Both the position numbers and the translations under genes were made by a program. Below, piece by piece: positions 56,220 through 64,000 of a DNA stretch of 64,000 nucleotides; the stretch's first letter is position 1; every line of letters begins with the position of its first letter. This stretch comes from Sclerodactyla briareus (Eukaryota > Echinodermata > Holothuroidea > Dendrochirotida > Sclerodactylidae), in NCBI GenBank assembly GCA_026419785.1, contig JAODTK010004887.1:62001-126000 (forward strand), written 5' to 3'. The notes beneath the pieces are model-generated. The model was not told the origin of the DNA. It was given only the letters and a program-made list of their open reading frames with translations, and made no database searches.

Positions 56220-57330
56220 CGGTTGAGGGGTGTCGGGAGAGGTCAAATTCTGAGGAAGCTTGTTAACAAGATATCATAAGCAAACTTCATACGAAATTTC
56301 AGCTTGATCGGACTAGGCATATGAATTTACTGTGTTCACAAGGTTTTTCAAACTTTGACCTACCAAGTATGAGCTGGATCCGTCCAGGTGGGTCAAGCTA
56401 TCGTGATTACAAGCAAACATTTATGTGAAAAAAATTCCCCCGCTCTCCCCATTTTTTTGATCTACACAAATAAAATAGGGATTTTGTACTCCCCATGTGA
56501 CAAACTGCTATCAATTTCCGCGTGACTGGGGCGAGCATTTCGAACTTATCGGGTTCACAAAAATATTTTCAGACATCGAGCTATGTTCACCCCAGATGAC
56601 CTTTGATTGGATCCCAAAACAATTGTGCTCTTGCATTCTTCATGTGGTAACCCACATTACAAGGATGAGCTTGATCCATACAGGTGGGGTCAAGTTATTG
56701 TGTTCACAAGCTGGAATTTGGCCAGAATATCCATTTTCAAAATTTTCCTATTTTCGAAAACGATATAGGGTTGTTCTCCACCAAAAAATTGCATACTAAA
56801 TTTCAGGGTGATAGGACCAAGCATCTTATACCGTACTTATCTCGTTCACAAGGTTCTTCAGACATTGACCTATGTTGACTCAACTGAGCTTGCCTGGACC
56901 CCGTTCGTTCGATCGGGTTTATGAAATCAATGGGGACCTACATAACAAGGTCGAGCTCGATCCACCCAGGTAAATTTTGGCTTGTGAACGCGACAACTTC
57001 AGTTGTCGCGTTCACAAGCCAAAATTTACCAAATTATCAATTCTTTGCAATTCCGTAAATTCTCACTCAAACATGACTCCCAATCCTCACTTAGAACAAC
57101 AGGTTTTGTACTCTCCGTGGAATAGCTGTATACCAAATTTCGGCTTTATCGAACTGAGCATTCTGAATTTATCGTGTTCACAAAGTGCCCATACTTTGAC
57201 CTCGGATGACCTCAGAGACCTCTGGACCTGACCCGGAAACAACATGAATTATTCAATCATTATGGAAAACCACATACCGAGTGTGAGGGTTCATCTATCA
57301 AGGTGGGGTCGAGTTATTGTGTCAAAATTC
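56220..57330 (-). repeat. Family A tandem array, inverted
   Basis: Units spaced ~305 bp are marked by (CA)AGTATGAGCT(G/T)GATCC.TCCAGGTGGG(G)TCAAG(C/T)TAT(C/T)GTG..ACAAGC near 56370, 56665, 56955 and 57285, the complement of the unit start at 22837. Between them lie AAATTTCAGC(T/G)TGAT(C/A)GGAC(T/C)..GCAT and TTTGACCT. The array is interrupted at 56969-57030 by a perfect foldback. Confidence 0.85.
56969..57030. repeat. Perfect 30-bp hairpin with 2-base loop
   Basis: Bases 56969-56998 are the exact reverse complement of 57001-57030, separated by TC. The right arm is the normal family A sequence (AGTTGTCGCGTTCACAAGCC..), and the left arm replaces a few bases of the array, so this is a local inverted duplication. 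Confidence 0.95.
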
Positions 57331-57399
57331 ATAGGCCGTCGCATACATAGAACAGACATATATTCAAATCAAAATTCTACAGCCCTAAATGTTATTTTA

Positions 57400-57690
57400 G
57401 AACGACCGTTTTACAAGAATCGTCGTTGATTCGCTTCCGTCATACTTTATTGTTCGGCAATTTCAATTGGATGGACCGGACACCCAGACAGTTTCAACTG
57501 TTTACAGAGCCGGATGTACGGCGCCATGATGTGCGCTAGCCCTACTTTCGTTTCCCACTGAGAAAGCGATCGCCTCGAAAGAGCTTGGACGGCGCAGGCC
57601 AGGGTCTGATGAATAATCTTTTGGCAAGGCCCAGGCTGTGCCGCTCTCTGCAATCGAGGGAAGGGGGGGGGAGGAGGTTAAGCCTATTTT
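57400..57690. other. Unassigned GC-richer segment
   Basis: Two overlapping minus-strand frames (57447-57708) contain protein-like stretches such as SQWETKVGLAHIMAPYIRLC, but no domain, start or splice site supports a gene. A G-run ends the segment. Confidence 0.3.
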
Positions 57691-57694
57691 TTGT

Positions 57695-58300
57695 ATGCTA
57701 CGCGTCAACTGTGGTGGCGCCGAATTGTGACGAATAAATATAGATTAGTTCTTCATAGAGCTTTTCTTGAGATATTAAATTTCGAAAATTTATGGTCAAT
57801 TTTAGAGGATGTGCTTAGTATAAGGACGGGAAGTACCGTTACTGTTCCTAAGACCCGGGAAGTGCCGTCTCCGGCCAGATGGGACTCGAATTAAGGTTCA
57901 ACATTTTCTGATACCCTGGCATCATGATAGGGCCTTAATTGTAAGGAATGAACAAAGATCAGTTCCTCTTTCTTGAAATATACATTCCTGAAACTATGCC
58001 AATTTGGGAACGTGGCGTACTGCCATACGGCCGGGAAGTGGTTATTCCTGCAATGTGGGGGTTACCGTGAAACGAAAAATTTCCTTGTACGCTACGCGCA
58101 ACCGATTGGTGGCCCGAAAATTGTAGGAAAGGAAACATCGATTCAGTTCTTTCGAGAATGTTTCTAAATAAGTAATTTCGGGAAGGAGAATTATTTGCCA
58201 TTTTTAGGGATGTGGCTTACAGCCATACTGCCGGGAAAGTGCCGTTTTCCTGCAATCTATCGGGTCGGTCAAAAAACGAAAAATTTCACGCAAGCGCAAC
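57695..58300 (+). repeat. Tandem repeat, ~200-bp unit, about three copies
   Basis: The unit includes GCTACGCG.CAAC..T(G/T)GTGGC.CCGAA(A)ATTGT, AT.GATT.AGTTCTT..TAGAG..TTTCT, and GG..GTGGC.TAC.GCCATAC(G/T)GCCGGGAA(A)GTG..TTCCTGCAAT. GCTACGCG-type starts occur at 57698 and 58089 with a variant at 58286; the GCCGGGAAGTG word recurs at 58029 and 58229 and in variant form at 57817. Confidence 0.7.
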
Positions 58301-58474
58301 CCATGGTGGCACTTAGAGGAGTACATGGTCATGAAACTCATTTTCAAATGACTCAGATGAAGAGAAAAAAAGACACTGTCAAAACCCCCAACAACCCAAA
58401 TTTGGAAGTTCTAACATGTTCCCTTGTTGAGCTATAGGCTATCATTTTACTTGACTGAATTTCACGGTAACTGA

Positions 58475-58754
58475 TGACGTCACCGGAAGTAACGAGGCAA
58501 AAGTCGCCTATGATTACAAAGTAAAGGCTGATAGTTATTCACCCATTAGAGCAGAAAAATATTAGGTAATATTCAGAGTTGAAATTAATGAAAATTATTC
58601 TTTCATATATTGTGGGAAAAAGTTATAAGTTTCAATCAGATCCCATGTTAGCTCTTTGTCACAGGTTGGCAAAAATACATGTTTTCGATGGGCTCCCGTA
58701 ATAACACCTGAACCACAGCCCCCGGGTCACCGTTATATACTTCCCGTGACGTCA
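58475..58754. promoter_or_regulatory. Inverted pair of combined CRE/ETS-like motifs
   Basis: TGACGTCACCGGAAGT (58475-58490) is matched in inverted orientation by ACTTCCCGTGACGTCA (58739-58754), 15 of 16 bases. TGACGTCA is the CREB/ATF palindrome and CCGGAAGT the ETS core, a combination common in animal housekeeping promoters. The two sites could equally be ends of a small MITE. No exon of a nearby gene was confirmed. Confidence 0.35.
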
Positions 58755-59149
58755 CGGAAGCCCGATTGCGCAATAGCAGATTTGCCTTTGTTCCCCACTG
58801 GATCGTTGAAATTCTCGATGAGGTTTGAGTTCCTAATAAGTGAATATACTAGATACAAGACGCCAAAATAGCAGAAGTTATGTTTACATGATAATTGTAT
58901 TCAACCCACTGATCGCCCGCTCATACCTTTCCCATTAAAATACCTTCCCAAAGTCTCGGCTTTAAATAGAGATTGAGATACCGTTAGCGTAGGTCAGGCA
59001 GGATACTCAAATGAGGCTCACAAAGACACGTCGACGAAAACACAGGTGACCTCGATGGAGGCCTCGTCCTCGCCCGTAGTTGAAGGTTATACGATATGAA
59101 GAATACCGATCGGGGGACGGGGCAATGCTGCTGAAATCGAATCCTTCAC

Positions 59150-59302
59150 ATGGAAGCAGCAGCAGCATTACTCGCACCGACTGAATCCGCAGTAACTGAA
59201 GCTGCAAACACCAGTGTTGCGGTTGCAAAAAACCTAACAATAGGGACTTTGCGAAGAGGTGCATCCAACGATGCGCTATCTTCAAAGCGTAATCACACAT
59301 GA
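59150..59302 (+). CDS. Candidate small alanine-rich ORF, unknown
   Basis: ATG at 59150 (CACATGGAA) opens 50 codons: MEAAAALLAPTESAVTEAAN, then SVAVAKNLTIGTLRRGASND and ALSSKRNHT before TGA at 59300-59302. It is below usual gene-caller length. The composition is alanine-rich at the start and basic at the end. No splice sites or homologous motif were identified and the minus strand is open over the same stretch, so this is weak. Confidence 0.15.
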   Translation: MEAAAALLAPTESAVTEAANTSVAVAKNLTIGTLRRGASNDALSSKRNHT

Positions 59303-61285
59303 ATCCAACCGTCCATGCAATATCACCTATCGCGGAGTTCGTCGAATGTGAGGTAGAATAAAAGCTTAGAGAGTTACATGGGGTACCTGGGTTTGACGTA
59401 CTGCAGCGGCGTCAATCCGTCTTCGAAAAGGGGGGAGCCGGGCCGGGTGCAGGGGGGGGGGTGGGGTGGGGGGGGGGGGGGAACGCGATACACTATCTAG
59501 CGGGAGTTTTGAGAAATAAGGCCTCCTCGATGCCAGGAAATGGCACTCCTGCGTCCCCCTTGACCTACTTACAGGGCTGACGCAATGTGGTCCAGCTATA
59601 TTTTTTTAGAGGCGATAGGCATCGAGATGGTGGGCTTTTCATATTTATTCCAAAAATTAACCAAAATCTAAGAGGCTTAAATTTCATTGAGTTCAGTAGG
59701 CCTACAGTACTATGGAAAAAAACCACAAGTGATTTCCCACCATTTTGGGGGCAATTGATGAAAAATGGGGCACTCAGTAAATATTTGGGTGAACATTTGT
59801 TTCGCTTCACCCTGACTCGGAGTTCTCCATTCTTCGTCCGAATTATGGTCACTCGCACTACTCGAGATCTCGAAGTCGATCCAACTTGATTATATGCACT
59901 GACTCGGCTGCCTGTGAGGATGGGTTTACCCTAAACGTAGTTGCCCTATGCCACTGACTGTTACGGTCTGACTATATGGCAGGGAACTTTAACCCAATAT
60001 CAAACAATATGTCCCTTCTTGCAATAAGATACTCCAAGCAGGTTGGTTAGAAGTTTACAGGAATGCGAGTATGCGGTGTTTGTTTCTGTACTAGCTAGAA
60101 CGAATATGTCAAAGTTTATGAGTGCCACAACCAGACAAGAAATCGTGGGGTCAAGACATGTCAACACGCTTAAAAGTCTTCATACAAAAGGGCGTCCGCG
60201 CTGTCAACAGAGAAGTGAATTAGAGAGCAACATGAACGCTCTAAGGACCCCAATATTCTTTAGAATTTGGACTTGATTAGGACAAACGTGTGAACAGTTT
60301 CATATGTCAAGCGATAAACGATGACTGGAGACAAACTATAATCTGTAGGCTCCGCAGTTGCACGGACGGCTAGAATGACGCCACCTACTGATTCGGACGC
60401 ATTACAATTGGTTAATTTGGGTATAACTCTAATCTCAATTCGAAGATGTCGGTAAAAGTTACCAGTTGTTAATTAAAGTTTGAAAACGTGAGGAAGAATA
60501 CTGTTAAGAGTGGGTCGGGCTAGAAGTAACTAAGGGTAAATCGTCAAAGGATGATAATACATCAATCTAAAACCATAGTATTGTTTTGACTGAGTCGTTA
60601 TGAATTAAGTTCTTTGAACGTTTAAAAGAATACATATATTTACAGTATTCTACAGGGAAGGGTGGAAAAACTAATGATAGTATACTTGGGCATTTCCCAA
60701 TCGTAGATGAAAACAAAACATATTTTGCTCATTGCAACAGCATGCGCCATAGCGACGATTTAAGCGGTCAAAATAAGTGAATTGGAACAGTGCCATGACA
60801 TGTATGAATGTCAGCGAGAAGTGGGGTGTGAATTAACTAGGGCGAAAGGTTTCTGGGCTCAGCCGCTAGCGAAGGAAGTCAATTTATACCGTGGAGTCAA
60901 TGGGCCGGCTATCCTTTGCAATTCAGCTAGAAATGTTTAACTTGATTTCACAGGCCCTTGTGAATAGTTGATCACTCACGATGGCCTATGCTATTTTCTT
61001 TCTAAATTCGAAGATTAGTGAAGGATTGATTCCAGAATTCAGAAAACGTACGTAGGCACTGAGGCAGAATTTTCTCTTCGTAAAATTCGAAAAAGTCGAA
61101 AACTTAATCGCACAGCCCAAAGCAAATGCGCGCTGGAAGCGTGTGAAAATTTTCGCGCATTCAACTCGGGCCATTCAATGAAAATTGGCCTATTTAAGAT
61201 TTTTCGCCCCTCATCTGTTGCCAAAATGCTTCAATTCCCGCGCCTAAATGGACAATCACAAGAGGTCATGCGACCTCATGGTCAA
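59303..61285. other. Unassigned sequence with poly-G tract
   Basis: Long G tract with T interruptions at 59449-59481. Open frames at 59587-59889 (plus), 59565-59858 (minus) and 60043-60276 (plus) are each 77-100 codons with protein-like composition, but no start context, splice phase or domain could be established. Confidence 0.35.
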
Positions 61286-61385
61286 AAAGTGACAGGGGGC
61301 GAGGGGCACTATGCTATATTTTCCCCCCCTCTCTTCGAAAGTGGGGGACCTGTCCCCCCCCCCCTCCTCACAGATTGACCTCCAT
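61286..61385 (+). repeat. G/C-run foldback resembling hAT-like arms
   Basis: GTGACAGGGGGCGAGGGGC..TTTTCCCCCCCTCTCTTCGAAAGTGGGGGACCTGTCCCCCCC parallels the left arm of the element at 31229 (GGGACAGGGGGGACACG, CCCCCCACTTTTCGAAGTGGGGGGGACA). It appears to be an internal or 5'-lacking fragment of that family. Confidence 0.55.
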
Positions 61386-62895
61386 GCCCTCTGTGTGCGG
61401 GGCCGGGTGGTCCCTGGAAACTTCGTCTTCCACTACAATCTAGCAAAATATGGTGCATTCACAGTCATCATATTCCGCTGTAATATCAGGACAGAGGACA
61501 TCGTTATTCCAAACTGATTTTATCAGCCAAATATACTTGCGTGTTGTGTGGGCGTCGTATAACGTCTCCGGCGGACATTTCGGTTGTCAAATTTTGTGTA
61601 ACAAACTCCTACATTCGAACAACGATCAAAATTATTTGTATCCGAGACGTTCGAGGAATTGAAATCACACAATTTAGTTGGAAATCCATATTCCGGCATT
61701 TTGCCATTCACTGTGTATTATGTTTGTGGTTCGGGAATGGGTTTTAGGGTTAGTGTAGGCACACCACAGGGCAGTCCTTCTTCCAAGGACAATGCGAATC
61801 GACCCGACTATCCGAGAAAACACCATCGATTTATTCCCCTATCATTGCTCCGCCAAGTGTAATTACATATTTGACGATTTCTACGTCTACGCAACCCACA
61901 TATAAGGTGGCACATAGGTAGTAGCTTGAAGATTCATCCGCCAAAGTTCGTTTCATAATATTATTTGGGAATACATCTGCTGCTTGTGGGACGTAAATGC
62001 CGGAATATACTCCGACTTTACGTGAAAAGGGGGTTAGTCAAATTAACACACTGGAAAATTAAATGGAAATCGGTCCCACTTTTGGCTTTTGAAAATTCAT
62101 GGACTAGAATAGGCCCTCGTCAAGTGTCTGTCGGAAAATTGAGCTGGAAATATGAAGATCTAAATAGACGCCCCTAATAGCTCAAATCACGTGCATGGTA
62201 CAACGAATTGCACATCGTTGGAATTGGTGGACTCTCTGCTTCACAGCGTGTAATTACGATTTTCAAGGTAAAACGCTTGCAGTGCCTGGATGGCTGAGAA
62301 CGAACCCAATTTAATGTATAAAGTCCATTGGGGAATTAATGGGCTTTGTTCCTCCTATAAGAAGCTACAGGTTTTCAACAAGCCTGTTTTAGAACACTAT
62401 ACAATACTTTCCTAAGCAACTTCCGCACACTGCTTGAAGGTTGTTTCCAATATTTAATCTATCTAGCGTGGGAATACACCCACGATCTCCTTTTTGTCTC
62501 TTCAATTTACCACATTGGTTTCTTGATCATTCAATATGCATCACTTGTTTCAGCGTTGATTGCAATTGCCACCGTCCATCATTCGAAGTCACCGGCCCGA
62601 TAGAACTGTTCAAACTCTAATTTACAGAATCTTCGAGATCGTTAATATAGCCAAGAGAGTGAGGGACCAAAATCCGAGTCTTGTGAGAAGCACACGGTGC
62701 ATGACCCGGAGCACGATTTCGTGTTAATATTGGTGTGGGGGGGGTATGAGGGTAATTTTTACCAACCTATCTGTTGACGCGTGGCTACTAGAAATTCCTC
62801 GTTTAACTAACTGGGCCCGCCGAGATTGCAGGAAACGGTAATTCCCGGCGGTTGTGACAGTGAAGCAACTCCCAAAATTAAGGGAATTTCGCCAA
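61386..62895. other. Unassigned sequence
   Basis: Short frames only (for example 61965-62177 plus, lysine-rich). Nothing recognised. Confidence 0.4.
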
Positions 62896-62896
62896 T

Positions 62897-62938
62897 TTTT
62901 TTTTTTTTTTTTTTTTTTTGGGGGTGGGGGGGGGGGGA
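62897..62938 (+). repeat. Poly-T followed by poly-G
   Basis: About 23 T residues run directly into a G-rich run with a single T. It may be the tail of a retroposed copy on the minus strand or a simple expansion. Confidence 0.85.
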
Positions 62939-63059
62939 TTTTGGCTTTCCCCCAACATAACAATGCCCTGATTAGAGATAATGGGGCTCGGCCTTGTGGT
63001 TATGGCCGATAACTGTACCTATGATTTATAATTTTTCACGCAGTCCTGCGAATTAAAGG

Positions 63060-63112
63060 GTGACGTGTCCCCCCCCCCCCGTCCCCGGGATCTCCGCCCA
63101 TGCAGGTGACTC
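63060..63112 (-). mobile_element. Terminal fragment of the 31-kb hAT-like family
   Basis: On the minus strand CATGGGCGGAGATCCCGGGG..GGGGGGACACGTCACCC matches the left end at 31229 (CATGGGCGTCGATCCTGGGG..GGGGGGACACGTCCCC). Only the end is present. It supports CATGGGCG as the true terminus of a multi-copy family. Confidence 0.55.
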
Positions 63113-64000
63113 TGCCTTGTGGGAATAACGCACCATTAATGACAACTCTCTGCTCCCTACTGGGTGGAAGACCACTCGAATCCACATCAGGACATTGCCG
63201 GTAAAAACCAACGTACCAGGGCCGTTTATAGGAAAACCTTGTGAAAAGATTTCTGAAAGACCATGAAAAAATGGACAATCAAACATTTTAAACTGCTGTC
63301 AATGGAACCATAGCATCTTCTATGAATTTTCAGTAGATTTAGATAATAATAATGAAGATATAATATTACAAAACAAAAAAAAAAAATTGGAACATGAACC
63401 ATATTATGTTTTGGCGACCACTACCTTGAACGCCTGACCTGTCCGAGCCTAACAGCGTCCTACTTCTGGCACTCAGATACGACTTTTCTTATGTGCAATT
63501 CTATTATTCTCTGAGGGTTCCACACCCACCCTTGTTTCTTACTTGCAGATATGGGACTGCTTAGTTCACTCCACCCATTTTTCACTGACTTACCCCTTCC
63601 CTCTCCATAGTGAAGTTGTCGAGATTATCAGTAGGACTTCATCATGGAGAGGGTGCTTTTTAGTCACCGTAACCAGGAGGCATGTACTAACCTCGCGGAT
63701 GTCAGTGGCATCTAACAAACCGAATTAGAACCCCCTTCCTTGAGAAAATGGCCAAGCTACCAATCACGTCCCGCTCGATTAGTTTATGTCGGGGCCCTCC
63801 AGGCTTCTTCCTTCTCGATGACCCTTAACAGCGTTGTCGTTGAATGTGTGCTTGCATCACTTCACGTGTGCCATATTTCAAGACTTCTTTCGATCGCGGG
63901 TTTTCCGTGCTCGGAGCGCGATAAGGTCATCGATATCTCTGGATGTCATCGAGTAGAAAGTAGAACTGAGCCTATGCATAGAAATGGTTTCTTGCTCCTC
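63113..64000. other. Unassigned sequence at window edge
   Basis: No gene or repeat recognised. A short A-tract at 63377-63386 and a C-rich stretch only. Confidence 0.35.

Noticed and set aside
1..64000. Bacterial operons, CRISPR, rRNA, prophage
   Set aside because: No ribosome-binding-site-led ORF runs, no direct-repeat/spacer arrays of CRISPR type and no rRNA-like blocks were seen; repeats are of eukaryotic kind.

Overview
This window is non-coding-rich eukaryotic DNA. It has no long open reading frames, several short exon-like islands flanked by GT/AG signals, dense microsatellites, several families of dispersed tandem repeats, and degraded LINEs and DNA transposons. The repeat style (CR1-, L2- and L1/Tx1-type LINEs, hAT and Harbinger-like DNA elements, frequent TAGGCCT words, arrays rich in TGACCT half-sites, G/C-run transposon ends) suggests a marine invertebrate, perhaps a deuterostome such as an echinoderm or hemichordate. 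That placement is an inference only. No prokaryotic operon, rRNA, CRISPR array or complete protein-coding gene was recognised.

Layout. 1-3.1 kb: a possible terminal exon, a GT-rich dispersed repeat, and a ~385-bp tandem array. 4-7.1 kb: a TA microsatellite, a LINE reverse-transcriptase scrap, and the densest cluster of exon-like segments (one minus, three plus). 7.8-11.9 kb: repeat families B and C. 12-13.7 kb: a hAT end and two tandem mini-elements. 16.4-20.2 kb: an L1-type RT scrap, family A and B arrays, and a long CA tract. 20.5-22.5 kb: two of the better exon candidates, one on each strand. 22.7-26.3 kb: a family A array and three CR1-like RT pieces. 28.1-28.6 kb: a second L1-type RT. 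31.2-35.2 kb: a ~3.95-kb hAT-like element with matching ends and a near-perfect 8-bp target duplication. 36.8-42.1 kb: tandem arrays of families E, C, D and A2. 42.3-47.1 kb: an exon candidate, a 695-bp MITE with TAA target duplication, a PIF/Harbinger transposase scrap and an AT-rich MITE. 47.2-53.5 kb: more of families B, C and D. 53.9-54.5 kb: an L2-like LINE 3' end complete to its tail. 54.5-58.8 kb: a GC-rich block, a G-rich minisatellite, an inverted family A array containing a perfect 30-bp hairpin, and a ~200-bp tandem repeat. 59-64 kb: mostly unassigned.

The transposon coding remnants all carry frameshifts or stops, and the best exon candidate also needs two one-base corrections. This fits old repeats, indels in the assembly, or both. 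The most unusual overall pattern is that at least three unrelated dispersed repeat families each consist of ~100-300-bp core units abutting their own microsatellite (GT/CA, GATA or GACA). That architecture resembles the microsatellite-bearing, Helitron-like non-autonomous elements of other invertebrates. Exon candidates rest on splice-site consensus and residue composition only, and no function is claimed for them.
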